DNA of 64,000 nucleotides from Hyphomonas sp. L-53-1-40 (lineage in GTDB: Bacteria > Pseudomonadota > Alphaproteobacteria > Caulobacterales > Hyphomonadaceae). The position numbers and the translations under genes are program-made. The stretch is from the NCBI RefSeq assembly GCF_000682775.1, contig NZ_AWFI01000018.1, positions 124,001 to 188,000 of the forward strand. Reading direction: 5' to 3'. The notes below the pieces were generated by a model. The model had not been told where the DNA came from, did not search any database, and was given only the letters and a program-made list of their open reading frames with translations. Positions 16,553 to 25,258 of the stretch are shown one piece after another. Each line of letters opens with the position of its first letter. Position 1 is the stretch's first letter.

Positions 16553-16990
16553 TTACTGGAGCTGGGTGCCAAGCGTGATGTCGATGGCGCCGAGGGCGAC
16601 CGACATCGGGCAGCCGTTCTTGGCCTTGTCGGCGATGGCGTCAAAATCATCCTGTTCGATGCCTTCAACCACGGCCGTAAGCGTCAAGGCGCTGCGCGTG
16701 ATTTCGAATCCGCCACCATCTTTCGGCTCGACCGACACGATGCATTTCGTATCCAGATCGGTGGCAGGTGTTCCGTTCTCGGCCAGCAGGTGGGAGAGCT
16801 GCATGGTGAAACAGCCCGCATGTGCGGCGGCGAGCAATTCTTCCGGATTAGTACCCGACGTGCCGCTCTCATCTTCAAATCGCGCCTTGAAGGAGTAGGC
16901 GTGATCGGACAGCGCGCCGCTCTGCGTCGTGAGCGAGCCCGTGCCGTCCGCGAGGTTTCCGGACCAATGGGCGGTGGCATGACGTTTCAT
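16553..16990 (-). CDS. OsmC/Ohr family peroxiredoxin
   Basis: A 145-residue OsmC-type thiol peroxidase that reduces organic hydroperoxides. Both reactive cysteines are present, one in [16 protein letters not shown] at about residue 51 and one in [10 protein letters not shown] at about residue 125, together with the Gly/Thr-rich N-terminal strand. AAGGAC precedes ATG at 16990. OsmC rather than Ohr is suggested by the [17 protein letters not shown] start, but subtype is not firm. Confidence 0.9.
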   Translation of the reverse strand: MKRHATAHWSGNLADGTGSLTTQSGALSDHAYSFKARFEDESGTSGTNPEELLAAAHAGCFTMQLSHLLAENGTPATDLDTKCIVSVEPKDGGGFEITRSALTLTAVVEGIEQDDFDAIADKAKNGCPMSVALGAIDITLGTQLQ

Positions 16991-17116
16991 GGCGTGTCCT
17001 TTCAATCAATTGGGTATTGAAAAATGCAATGCGCGCAGCCTCAATACGTTCCCGCTTGTCTCTCCTAAATGCATTGGTCATGGTCTGGTCCTGCGGGAAG
17101 AAAAGGAATGCGCGCA

Positions 17117-18457
17117 ATGCTCAAATTGGAAGCCTGTCGTCGGTGTCTCACCGGGTTTGCCTTCGCCTTGATGGCGCTGTCTCTCACGGCGCTGCCCGCA
17201 ACGGCGGAACAGAATGAGGTAGCAGACTGGCCGCCTCTCGCTCCTGCCGGGTCCGCCAAGGCGTTCAGCTCGGATGGACTGCATGCGCTCGACGAACGCC
17301 TGCAGAAGTTCGTCTCGGACGGGCATGTCGTGGGCCTTCAGGCCCTGCTCGTCAAAGATGGTGAGGTTGCTCATTATGGTCAGTACGGTGTGAGGGATGT
17401 TGAAACATCGACACCCGTGCAACCGGGCACGCTGTACCGGATCTATTCCATGACCAAGCCGATCACGGGCGTTGCCCTGATGCAGCTCCATGAAGATGGC
17501 AAGTTTGACCTCGACGATCCGATCACAAAATACATCCCTGAATTTGAAGCGCTGAAAGTGCTGGCGGGCGAGCATGAAGACGGAACACCGATCTTGAAAG
17601 ACCCATCGCGCCCCGCGACCATGCGGGAACTGATGAGTCACTCGGCCGGTTTCGCTTACGGCCTTGGTGGAGATGATTATGCCAATGCCCAGTTTCGGGA
17701 GCAGAATGTCCTCAAATCGCCTGATCCGCAGACCCTCATCGACAAGGTCGCAGGCATCCCCTTGCTGCATGAGCCAGGGCAAGTCTGGTACTACTCGGTC
17801 TCGGTCGACATCCAGGGCTATCTTGTCGAAAAATTCTCGGGATTGTCTCTTGGCGAATACCTCAAGCAAAATGTTCTCACGCCGCTGGGCATGGATGATA
17901 CCGGATTTTATGTTCCCGAAGCGGAGTATGACCGGCTATCCGACGTCGTGTATTATGCCTCCGAGCGGGATCGGTTCGAGCCATTCTACACCGAGACTGT
18001 GCAGTTCAGGCAGTCCACCATCGCCTTCGAATCGGGGGGCGGCGGGCTCGTGTCCACGATCGACGACTATGCCCGGTTCTGCCAGATGATGCTCAATGGT
18101 GGCATGCTGGACGGCCATCGTATTCTGCAGGAGGACACGGTGGCCCTGATGCGGACAAACCAGTTGCCGCCAAATGCAGGCGTGGAATTTGATGGCACGC
18201 AGCGAAGTGTCTTCACGCCGAAGCGTCGCGATTTCGGCATTGACTTTGCCATCATCTCTGATCCGGTCGCCATGGACAGCCCAGCCGGTACCGGCACTTA
18301 TTATTGGGGCGGGGCTGCTGGGACATGGTTCTGGATCGATCCGGAGAATGATCTATTCTTTATCGGCATGATCCAGCGCTTCGGCGCACGACCCGGGAAG
18401 CCGGCGGGTTTTCGTGAGGAATCGATGCGGCTCGTCTATGAGGCGCTTGAAGAATAA
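17117..18457 (+). CDS. Serine hydrolase of the beta-lactamase (class C / esterase) family
   Basis: A 446-residue exported protein with a signal peptide ending near residue 30 (ALPATA). The catalytic S-x-x-K is SMTK (S111, K114); the second motif is Tyr-Ser-Val in WYYSVSVD where true class C enzymes have Tyr-x-Asn, and the third motif region is WGGAAGTW instead of KTG/HTG. This pattern fits EstB-like esterases or DD-peptidases more than real beta-lactamases. ATG at 17117 is chosen since AAAAGGA lies 7-9 bases upstream; in-frame starts at 17069 and 17108 exist. Confidence 0.88.
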   Translation: MLKLEACRRCLTGFAFALMALSLTALPATAEQNEVADWPPLAPAGSAKAFSSDGLHALDERLQKFVSDGHVVGLQALLVKDGEVAHYGQYGVRDVETSTPVQPGTLYRIYSMTKPITGVALMQLHEDGKFDLDDPITKYIPEFEALKVLAGEHEDGTPILKDPSRPATMRELMSHSAGFAYGLGGDDYANAQFREQNVLKSPDPQTLIDKVAGIPLLHEPGQVWYYSVSVDIQGYLVEKFSGLSLGEYLKQNVLTPLGMDDTGFYVPEAEYDRLSDVVYYASERDRFEPFYTETVQFRQSTIAFESGGGGLVSTIDDYARFCQMMLNGGMLDGHRILQEDTVALMRTNQLPPNAGVEFDGTQRSVFTPKRRDFGIDFAIISDPVAMDSPAGTGTYYWGGAAGTWFWIDPENDLFFIGMIQRFGARPGKPAGFREESMRLVYEALEE

Positions 18458-18480
18458 GCCAGTCTGGGCAAAGTGTCTTT

Positions 18481-19254
18481 ATGACAAAAGAATCTCCCAC
18501 GGCAGCCGTCCTCCTGATCGGGGACGAGCTGCTCTCCGGTCGGACGCGCGACATCAATCTGCAACAGATCGCTTCCTATCTTGCGCCGCTCGGCATTCCC
18601 GTCCGGGAGACCCGGATCGTGCCCGACGTGGAAGACGAGATTGTCGAGGCCGTGAATTCGCTGCGCGCAAAATACACCTATGTCTTCACAACGGGCGGCA
18701 TTGGTCCGACACATGATGACATCACGGCTGATGCCATCGCCAAGGCGTTCGGGGTGGAGATTTCAGAACATCCCGAAGTCACTGCGATGCTGGCCCAACG
18801 CTATGAGGCAATGGGCACAGACTACACGCCAGCCCGTCGGCGCATGGCGCGTATTCCGCATGGTGCCCAGATCGTGGCCAATCCCGTGTCCGGGGCGCCG
18901 GGCTTCCAGACCGGGAATGTCTTTACCCTGGCGGGTGTTCCGTCGGTTGCGCGCGGCATGCTGGAAGATATCGGGCCAAGGCTGGAGACGGGAGCGGTCA
19001 TCCACAAGGTCACGATACGGGGCAGGGGCTTGCGCGAAGGTGACATTGCCGAACCGCTGGGCGTGCTGGCCAAGGAGATGCCGGACGTCGCGCTCGGTTC
19101 CTATCCCTGGTTTCGGGGCATTGGTGACAATGGTGTCCACCTTGTTGCCAGCACGATACAGGAAAGCCTTATCCCCATGATTACTGACAAGCTGGAAGCG
19201 ATCATCTCTGCGACGGGCGTCCAGCCGGAGCGGGTCGAGGACGCAAACGCATGA
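18481..19254 (+). CDS. Molybdopterin-binding / CinA N-terminal-like protein
   Basis: A 257-residue protein with a MoaB/MogA-type fold, seen in LLIGDELLSGRTRDIN and the TTGGIGPTHDDIT loop that binds molybdopterin or nucleotide in relatives. It matches the N-terminal half of CinA (COG1058) and lacks the C-terminal pyridine-nucleotide deamidase half, so it is the short stand-alone form. Function is uncertain: possibly ADP-ribose pyrophosphatase-like nucleotide processing. It begins 23 bases after the beta-lactamase-like gene and overlaps the next gene by 4 bases (ATGA). Confidence 0.88.
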   Translation: MTKESPTAAVLLIGDELLSGRTRDINLQQIASYLAPLGIPVRETRIVPDVEDEIVEAVNSLRAKYTYVFTTGGIGPTHDDITADAIAKAFGVEISEHPEVTAMLAQRYEAMGTDYTPARRRMARIPHGAQIVANPVSGAPGFQTGNVFTLAGVPSVARGMLEDIGPRLETGAVIHKVTIRGRGLREGDIAEPLGVLAKEMPDVALGSYPWFRGIGDNGVHLVASTIQESLIPMITDKLEAIISATGVQPERVEDANA

Positions 19255-19736
19255 GTTTTCTGGCGCGGACCCCAGCGATCCTTATCAGCTTCGTTTCGAT
19301 GCTGGTGATTGGAGCAGGGTTCGGTCTGTGTCGGCCGATGGTGGGCGGCGCATTCCTCGACATCACCTCCGACCCGGAGATGAGCCGAACGATCATTGCC
19401 ACGATGAGTGACGCCCAACGTGCCGCCCATGCCTGGGTGACGGTGTTGCTGGATACGGCGTATCCCCTGGCTTATGGGGGCTTCCTCGGCGGACTGGCCC
19501 TGCGCTTCTTTGGCAGCATGGGAAAGTACGCAGCGCTACCAGCGTTCGGAGTCGTGATCGCCGACCTGACTGAGAACATGGTTCAGGTGCTGGCCTTGGC
19601 GGGATGGGTCGACGCGCTTGATGCCAAGGCGTGGCTGACGCCCCTCAAATTTGGCCTGTTCTTCCTTGCGGCCGGAATCGCCGTGATTGCTCTCGTGATC
19701 GGCATTGTGAATCTGGTTCGCAAGCGCCGGGCCTGA
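19251..19736 (+). CDS. Hypothetical four-helix membrane protein
   Basis: A 161-residue protein with four hydrophobic segments (about residues 8-28, 70-90, 95-118, 130-155), an Asp-Leu-Thr-Glu-Asn in the middle of the third, and a basic C-terminus (RKRRA). Family not recognised. Start overlaps the stop of the CinA-like gene by 4 bases, so the two are translated together. Confidence 0.72.
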   Translation: MSFLARTPAILISFVSMLVIGAGFGLCRPMVGGAFLDITSDPEMSRTIIATMSDAQRAAHAWVTVLLDTAYPLAYGGFLGGLALRFFGSMGKYAALPAFGVVIADLTENMVQVLALAGWVDALDAKAWLTPLKFGLFFLAAGIAVIALVIGIVNLVRKRRA

Positions 19737-19822
19737 TCCCTTCCAAAACCGCCCTAACGTCAAGCATGGTCCTCCCCGCTTGTCCTCGCTAAGAGAGGCA
19801 AACAGGAAAATTGGAGGATCCC

Positions 19823-20605
19823 ATGGCGGAAGACATCGTAAAGGTCGAATTGGACGGACCGGTTGCGCTCGTAACACTGAACCGGCCCGACGCGCTGAAT
19901 GCGCTGAACCGAGCCCTGCGCGCCGAGATCGTCAGCGTCTTCAACGAGCTGAAAGAGAACAAGGAGGTCCGCGCGGTCGTGCTGACTGGTGCCGGGCGGG
20001 CCTTCACCGCCGGGATCGACCTGAAGGAGGCCGGCCAGACCGGTTTCGCCCTGGGCGCTGACGAAGATTCCAAGTCCATAGATATGGCGCGCGCACTGGC
20101 CGATTATCCCTGGCCAATCATCGGTGCGATCAACGGCTTTGCAATCACTGGCGGGTTCGAACTGGCGCTGATGTGCGACGTGCTGCTGGCCTCTGAACAT
20201 GCCAAGTTTGCCGATACACATGCCCGCGTCGGCATCGTGCCGGGTTGGGGCCTGTCACAGAAGCTGTCGCGCATGATTGGTATCAGCCGAGCCAAGGAGC
20301 TGTCTTTCTCCGGTAACTTCCTCGATGCCCACACCGCGGAACGTTGGGGACTTGTGAACCGTGTTTACGAATCCGACGAACTCGTGCCGGCTGCCATGAA
20401 GCTGGCGCACGAAATGTGCGGTTCCCAGCCGGACCTGCTCAAGCAATACAAGGCGCTGATCGATGATGGCTATGGCATGAATTTCGCCGCCGCCATGAAG
20501 GAAGAAGTCAAACGCTCCATTGCTCATGCCGAATCTGTGACGGCAGACGCTGTGGAAGAGGCTCGCAAACAGGTCACCGCGCGTGGCCGGGACCAGCAGG
20601 AGTAG
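19823..20605 (+). CDS. Enoyl-CoA hydratase/isomerase family protein
   Basis: A 260-residue crotonase-fold protein. The two oxyanion-hole regions are visible: GRAFTAGIDLKEA near residue 58 and GGFELALMCDVLLASE near residue 110, with the second acidic residue area THARVGIVPGWG around 135. It should hydrate or isomerise 2-enoyl-CoA in fatty acid or amino acid breakdown. ATG at 19823 has TTGGAGGA upstream. The thiolase gene starts 6 bases after its stop, so the pair would carry out linked steps of a beta-oxidation-like route; exact substrate unknown. Confidence 0.9.
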   Translation: MAEDIVKVELDGPVALVTLNRPDALNALNRALRAEIVSVFNELKENKEVRAVVLTGAGRAFTAGIDLKEAGQTGFALGADEDSKSIDMARALADYPWPIIGAINGFAITGGFELALMCDVLLASEHAKFADTHARVGIVPGWGLSQKLSRMIGISRAKELSFSGNFLDAHTAERWGLVNRVYESDELVPAAMKLAHEMCGSQPDLLKQYKALIDDGYGMNFAAAMKEEVKRSIAHAESVTADAVEEARKQVTARGRDQQE

Positions 20606-20611
20606 AGCGCC

Positions 20612-21823
20612 ATGAGAGACGTAGTCATTTGCGAACCCGTCCGCACCGCCGTTGGCGGCTTTGGCGGCGCCTTCAAGACCGTGCATGCGCATGAGATGGC
20701 GTCGCATGTTATCCGTGAGCTGATGGCGAAAACCAAGCTACCTGCCGAGGCGGTGGAAGACTGTATCTTCGCGCAATGCTATCCGACCATGGAGGCCCCG
20801 GCCTTTGGGCGCATGGTGGCACTGAATGCCGGGCTGACCACATCCACCGGTGGCTACCAGATCGACCGGCGCTGTGGCTCCGGCCTGCAGGCGGTGATCA
20901 ATGCCGTGATGCAGGTCGCAACCGGCGCAAATGACGTTGTCATCGCGGGCGGGGCAGAGAGCATGTCGAATGCGCCCTTCTTCTCCATCGATATGCGGTG
21001 GAACATCAAGGGCGATGGCCTGATGCTGCATGACGGTCTGTCACGCGGTCGCTATACAGCCGGCGGCAAGAACCATCCCGTGCCGGGTGGCATGATCGAG
21101 ACGGCCGAAAATTTGCGCCGTGATTATCAGATCACGCGCGACGCTCAGGATCAGTTCGCTTACAATTCGCACATGAAAGCGGCTGCGGCCCAGAAGTCCG
21201 GCAAGTTCTCTGAGGAGATCATTCCGTACACCGTGAAAGGTCGCAAGGCCGATACGGTCGTGGACCAGGATGAGCACATTCGTCCGGATTCCTCTCTGGA
21301 GAAGCTGTCCACGCTGCGCGCGATCCGGGGCAAGGTGGACGATCAGTCGACGGTGACCGCTGGCAATGCGTCCGGCCAGAATGATGGCGCGGCAGCCTGC
21401 ATCGTCTGTACGCGCGAGGCGGCAGAGAAATATGGCCTCAAGCCGCTTGGGCGATTGGTTTCATGGTCGGTTGCAGGCGTTGGGCCTGAAGTCATGGGAA
21501 TTGGGCCGGTGCCGTCCAGCCAGAAGGCCCTCAAGACGGCAGGTCTTGAACTGAAGGACATCGACGTCATTGAACTGAATGAAGCTTTCGCAGCGCAGGT
21601 GCTCGCCTGCACCAAGGCGCTTGAGTTTTCGGAGGATGACATGGAGCGGCTGAACGTGAACGGTTCGGGCATATCGCTTGGTCATCCGGTCGGCGCGACC
21701 GGCGTGCGGATCCTGACCACGATGCTGCGGGAAATGGAGCGCCGCGAGGCGCGCTATGGCTTGGAGACCATGTGCATCGGGGGCGGGCAGGGGCTCGCAG
21801 CCGTGTTCGAGCGGGTCAGCTAG
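20612..21823 (+). CDS. Acetyl-CoA C-acyltransferase (thiolase)
   Basis: A 403-residue thiolase. The acyl-accepting cysteine is C88 in DRRCGSGLQAV; the catalytic His is in the NEAFA/GHPVGATG region (SGISLGHPVGATGVRIL near residue 355) and the second Cys in MCIGGGQG near residue 388. All three catalytic elements are intact. It acts in the cytoplasm, cleaving 3-ketoacyl-CoA or condensing acetyl-CoA; whether it is degradative or biosynthetic cannot be told from sequence. Partner of the enoyl-CoA hydratase 6 bases upstream; tail overlaps the following minus-strand gene by 4 bases. Confidence 0.94.
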   Translation: MRDVVICEPVRTAVGGFGGAFKTVHAHEMASHVIRELMAKTKLPAEAVEDCIFAQCYPTMEAPAFGRMVALNAGLTTSTGGYQIDRRCGSGLQAVINAVMQVATGANDVVIAGGAESMSNAPFFSIDMRWNIKGDGLMLHDGLSRGRYTAGGKNHPVPGGMIETAENLRRDYQITRDAQDQFAYNSHMKAAAAQKSGKFSEEIIPYTVKGRKADTVVDQDEHIRPDSSLEKLSTLRAIRGKVDDQSTVTAGNASGQNDGAAACIVCTREAAEKYGLKPLGRLVSWSVAGVGPEVMGIGPVPSSQKALKTAGLELKDIDVIELNEAFAAQVLACTKALEFSEDDMERLNVNGSGISLGHPVGATGVRILTTMLREMERREARYGLETMCIGGGQGLAAVFERVS

Positions 21824-22308
21824 AACACATCTTCAGCCGGTGGCCGTGTGTTCAGCGCAACGGCCACCGCGATAATGAAGAAGACGACGCCGAGCAGGTA
21901 ACACAGGGTGCTGGCAATATGGACCATTCCCATTGTCTGAGCCGTACTGCTGACGTCATGCGTTCCGAGGATGACCTGCTGCCGTAGAACTTGTCCGTTG
22001 ATTTGCGCGGCGTGACCGAAGAGCGCTGCACCGAGGTGAAGCGCGCCAAATACGCTGGCCGCCGTTGAAGGCCGAACCCGCAGGATGAGCATATGCACGA
22101 GACCAAACGCCACCGCAGACAATCCTGACAGGACGCCTTGCGGCAAGGTGGATGCCAGCATAGCGGTTCTGGCGAACCTGCTCATGTCTGGCGCGATAAA
22201 CGCAGGGATGGCTGTGGCCGTCACTATCATCAGGGCAGCCGAGATGAACCAGAGTGTCGGGAGGCTGTTTTTCAACGCGCAGGTCGTCCTTCTTTCTGCT
22301 GGTTTCAA
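21820..22308 (-). CDS. Hypothetical membrane protein
   Basis: A 162-residue protein with four hydrophobic helices (about residues 18-40, 55-78, 83-100, 125-152). The family is not recognised. The start is uncertain: an ATG at 22308 lies within a stretch with no clear ribosome site. It stands alone, convergent with the thiolase and head to head with tRNA-Leu. Confidence 0.6.
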   Translation of the reverse strand: MKPAERRTTCALKNSLPTLWFISAALMIVTATAIPAFIAPDMSRFARTAMLASTLPQGVLSGLSAVAFGLVHMLILRVRPSTAASVFGALHLGAALFGHAAQINGQVLRQQVILGTHDVSSTAQTMGMVHIASTLCYLLGVVFFIIAVAVALNTRPPAEDVF

Positions 22309-22360
22309 TGATCAAATCTAGCATCCCCCGTAAAATACCGTTATGTCCAGCATCGGTCAT

Positions 22361-22447
22361 GCGGGCGTGGCGAAATTGGTATACGCAAGGGACTTAAAAT
22401 CCCTCGGCCGCAAGGCCTTGCCGGTTCGAGCCCGGCCGCCCGCACCA
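22361..22447 (+). tRNA. tRNA-Leu (anticodon UAA)
   Basis: The acceptor stem GCGGGCG (22361-22367) pairs with CGCCCGC (22437-22443), followed by A and an encoded CCA. The anticodon loop CTTAAAA has TAA at 22395-22397, flanked by a GGGA/TCCC stem. A long variable arm (CTCGGCCGCAAGGCCTT region) and the GGTTCGAGCCC T-arm make it a class II leucine tRNA. Confidence 0.96.
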
Positions 22448-22546
22448 TGCCATCATATGTGGCCTATCCCAGTGATCGAGACAGAACGCGAAGGTCGCGC
22501 CCTTGGTACACAGCTTGCATGTTTCTCGCCCAAGAGGAGAAATGAC

Positions 22547-22705
22547 ATGTACCCAGCCATTCTGTCCTGCCGCCGCCCGAAACTACAGGTCCTGCGCCTG
22601 TCGGGGGCCTGCCTGCCGACGCCTGCAGCACCGGTTTCATTCCCAAAACGCATAGAGCCTATTTCGGCTTTCGGGGAACAAAAGGACAATCTCGATCATA
22701 TGTAG
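22547..22705 (+). CDS. Possible small protein, 52 codons
   Basis: An ORF of 52 codons starts at ATG 22547 with an exceptionally good AAGAGGAG Shine-Dalgarno 7 bases upstream and ends 37 bases before the MlaC-like gene. The product has a basic N-terminal third (CRRPKLQVLRL), a Pro/Ala middle and an acidic tail; no signal peptide or known domain. The ORF extends upstream through the tRNA, which cannot be coding. The spacer also could be a leader of the MlaC-like gene. Confidence 0.35.
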   Translation: MYPAILSCRRPKLQVLRLSGACLPTPAAPVSFPKRIEPISAFGEQKDNLDHM

Positions 22706-22742
22706 GGGGCAACACGCAGAGAATTCACAAGGACAAGCCCTC

Positions 22743-23279
22743 ATGTTTCGCGCCCTTATTGCCTCCACTGCCCTCGGCCTGATGGCCCTGCCTGCCTTCG
22801 CTGGCCCGGAAGCGGAGGCCGTGATTGAAGGCGCCGCAAAGCATATTTCCGACCCTCAGAAGGGCCGCGAAACGCTGCGCCAGTCCATGGACCTGGACAC
22901 AGTCGCCAATTTCACCCTCGGGAAATATGCCCGCCGCGTCACGGATCAGGAACGCAGCAGGTTCGCAGATGCCTTCGAAACCTATCTACTGAGCAGCTTC
23001 GAAGACCAGCGTGAAAAATTCCGCGATGCAGAGATCACGGTTACCGGATCAAAGGATCGCACGCCGACAGATTCTATCGTGGTAACGCGCGTCGTTCGTC
23101 CCGGCGAAGCGCCACAGACGGTGCGCTGGCGCGTTATCGAAAAGAATGGCGACTGGCGTGTGGTGGATGTCGAAGTGCTTGGCCTGTGGCTCGCCATCGA
23201 ACAGCGTGCCCAGATCGCTGCTATCATGGACCGTCCGCGCGCCACGATTGATGATGCGATCGACGCCCTTAATTCCTGA
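22743..23279 (+). CDS. MlaC/Ttg2D-like periplasmic phospholipid-binding protein
   Basis: A 178-residue exported protein with a signal peptide ending at ALPAFA (about residue 20). The MlaC/Ttg2D family pattern is clear: helical N-terminal part with LDTVANFTLGKYARRVTDQERSRF, then a beta-rich part ending RWRVIEKNGDWRVVDVEVLGLWLAIEQRAQI. Such proteins shuttle phospholipids between the outer and inner membranes. No mlaA, mlaD or ABC genes lie nearby; stand-alone copies near hopanoid genes also exist (HpnM), and none are seen here. The stop codon falls in a hairpin shared with the convergent antiporter gene. Confidence 0.88.
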   Translation: MFRALIASTALGLMALPAFAGPEAEAVIEGAAKHISDPQKGRETLRQSMDLDTVANFTLGKYARRVTDQERSRFADAFETYLLSSFEDQREKFRDAEITVTGSKDRTPTDSIVVTRVVRPGEAPQTVRWRVIEKNGDWRVVDVEVLGLWLAIEQRAQIAAIMDRPRATIDDAIDALNS

Positions 23280-23296
23280 TCTGGAATCTGATCAGG
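23275..23296. terminator. Hairpin spanning two convergent stop codons
   Basis: CCTGATC (23275-23281) and GATCAGG (23290-23296) form a perfect 7-bp stem with an 8-base loop; the TGA of the MlaC-like gene and the stop of the CPA2 gene both fall in it. No T-run follows, so intrinsic termination is uncertain. Confidence 0.3.
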
Positions 23297-25100
23297 CGGC
23301 TTCGTCGACCACAGCTTCTTCCTCTTCAGCCTTGTCCTGACGGTCTGACGCGTCGCCGATCGTGAACAGGTCGGCCTCGCGGCTGAGCCAATCTGCCAGT
23401 TCTTTGTCGGGCACGCCCAGAACTCTCAGCATATCCGCGACCATTTCGATCCCCTTGGGCTCTCCAGCCACGAGGTGCGCGCGTATGTTCAGTTCGAGAT
23501 ATCGGTCGAGATCATGGATGGTTTCGACAGCCACGAGTCGGACCAGGTCCGGGAAGCGGCGATTGATGCTGGGCGTGACTTCCTTGGACACTTCATAACG
23601 CGCTTTTCCAAGCACGACGGCGCGCGCATTGCTGCCCCCCACAGCTTCGATCAGCTTCATGTTGGCGGCATCTCCGAACGAGACATTGTATCCATCTGCG
23701 ACCGCAGACAGAAAGCGATCGGGATCTCCGTCAGTCGCGATATAGGGGATGTCAAAGTCGATCAGAGCGTCGACGGCCAGTCGCCCGGCAGCAGACATGC
23801 CAATGACGATGACAGGCCGCTCGCCAGCGGGTTCGCCTGATGTTTCCATTGTGACCTGCTTGCGCCGCGCCAATTCGCGCGAGAGCTTGCCTCCGAGCAT
23901 GGCCCAACTCGGTGCCAGCGCCAGGGACAGCGCAATGGCGGCGATCAGGCTGCCCATGAGGGCAGGGGGCATATTGGCAGTGATTGAGGCCAATGAGAGG
24001 ATGACGAGTGTGAATTCCGATCCCTGTGCCAACAATGTGGCGAGCTGGGTAGCGCCGGGCACACTCCAGCCATTCATGCGGGCGGCGATATAGCCGAGCG
24101 CGGTCTTGACCGTCAGGATGCCAAACGCGCCGATCACGACGAGCGGCAGGTTTCTCAGCAGGCCCGGCAAGTCAATCGACAGGCCGACACTGATGAAAAA
24201 GAAGGACAGGAGCAGCCCGCGAAACGGTCCCATTTCCGTTTGCACCTGGTGACGAAACGGCGTGCCGGACACGGCCAGACCTGCCAGGAATGCGCCCAGG
24301 GTTAGCGAAAGCCCAATCATGGCAGTCGCGCAGGCAGCCGCCAGCACAAGCAACAGGGTGAAAGCCGTGAAGGCTTCATCATTGCGGGTGGCTGCCAGCG
24401 TCCGGAAAACCGGGTTCAGCAGGTAGCGTGAAAACAGCATGGCTGCGCCGAAGGCGATCAGGGCCTGCACAAAGGCCAGCAACAATCCAGCCGCCAGCGG
24501 GACTGCACCGCCATTCAGGAGATATTCTGACAGGAGGCCCGCAAGGCCGGCGGCGGTCTCTCCTTCCCCAAGCGACGTGGCGAAGATCATCAGGAAGATG
24601 GCGACAATATCCTGAAAGATCAGGACATGTGTGGCCGTGCGCCCGATCGGACACGAGTTCTGCTCGCGCTCTGTCAGGATCCGCGCAACGACCGCTGTAG
24701 ACGAAAGGCCAAGACTGAGGCCTACCGCGATCGCAATCGGCCAGGATATGCCCAGCATATAGAGCGCGCCTGCACTGATCAGGCCTGTCAGCAATAGATG
24801 GACAGGGGCAAGGCCGAGCAGGTCACCACGGCTTTCTTTCAGTTCGCGGAGCGAGACATGCATGCCGATATCGAAGAGCAGGAAGACCACGCCGAGCTCG
24901 GCCAGCAAATGCGTGCCGCCACTCTCATGGATCAGGTTCAGCATGCCCGGACCGATCAGAATCCCCGCGAGGAGGTAGCCAACAATGGGGCTGAGATTGA
25001 GCGCCCGCGAGACCAGGGCGGCTGCCGCGCCGAACCCCAACAGGGTGATTGCGGGAACGAGCGCGCCCACGGCGTCGGCAGGGCTCATTTCAGCGGCCAT
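23292..25100 (-). CDS. CPA2-family monovalent cation:proton antiporter with TrkA-N domain
   Basis: A 602-residue protein: about 12 membrane helices (residues 10-400) of the Na+/H+ exchanger fold with LLFDIGMHVSLRELKES and the SLGLSSTAVVARIL segment typical of KefB/KefC-like members, then a cytoplasmic RCK/TrkA-N Rossmann domain (about residues 430-560; VIVIGMSAAGRLAVDALIDFDI) and an acidic tail. It probably exchanges K+ or Na+ for protons and is gated by NAD(H) or a related ligand. KefB and YbaL both share this plan, so substrate is open. The start at 25100 is preceded by AAGAAAGAG. Confidence 0.9.
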   Translation of the reverse strand: MAAEMSPADAVGALVPAITLLGFGAAAALVSRALNLSPIVGYLLAGILIGPGMLNLIHESGGTHLLAELGVVFLLFDIGMHVSLRELKESRGDLLGLAPVHLLLTGLISAGALYMLGISWPIAIAVGLSLGLSSTAVVARILTEREQNSCPIGRTATHVLIFQDIVAIFLMIFATSLGEGETAAGLAGLLSEYLLNGGAVPLAAGLLLAFVQALIAFGAAMLFSRYLLNPVFRTLAATRNDEAFTAFTLLLVLAAACATAMIGLSLTLGAFLAGLAVSGTPFRHQVQTEMGPFRGLLLSFFFISVGLSIDLPGLLRNLPLVVIGAFGILTVKTALGYIAARMNGWSVPGATQLATLLAQGSEFTLVILSLASITANMPPALMGSLIAAIALSLALAPSWAMLGGKLSRELARRKQVTMETSGEPAGERPVIVIGMSAAGRLAVDALIDFDIPYIATDGDPDRFLSAVADGYNVSFGDAANMKLIEAVGGSNARAVVLGKARYEVSKEVTPSINRRFPDLVRLVAVETIHDLDRYLELNIRAHLVAGEPKGIEMVADMLRVLGVPDKELADWLSREADLFTIGDASDRQDKAEEEEAVVDEAA

Positions 25101-25154
25101 GGGGGAGCTCTTTCTTCTGGGTGGAGTCGAACTCCCAACTTAAGGAGGATTGCG

Positions 25155-25196
25155 CAAAAATAAAGGCCGCCAGCTCTCGAGGGAACCGGCGGCCTT
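25155..25196 (-). terminator. Rho-independent terminator of the porin gene
   Basis: AAGGCCGCC (25163-25171) and GGCGGCCTT (25188-25196) make a 9-bp GC-rich stem; on the minus strand it is followed by TTTATTTTT. It lies about 60 bases after the porin stop, so it ends that transcript. Confidence 0.8.
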
Positions 25197-25258
25197 CACC
25201 AGACTGCACGCGAAGGAGGGCAATGTCTCGCGCACAGTTTGTGAAGAATATCCGAGCG

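Noticed and set aside
17117-18457. True beta-lactamase call
   Set aside because: The Tyr-x-Asn and KTG motifs are changed; an esterase or peptidase is more probable, so no resistance claim is made.
22343-22546. Upstream extension of the small ORF through tRNA-Leu
   Set aside because: It would translate the tRNA gene itself; only the part from 22547 can be considered.
25118-25140. T-arm-like sequence (GGAGTCGAACTCC) suggesting a tRNA remnant
   Set aside because: No anticodon arm, acceptor stem or variable region around it; it is just a short hairpin in the CPA2 leader.
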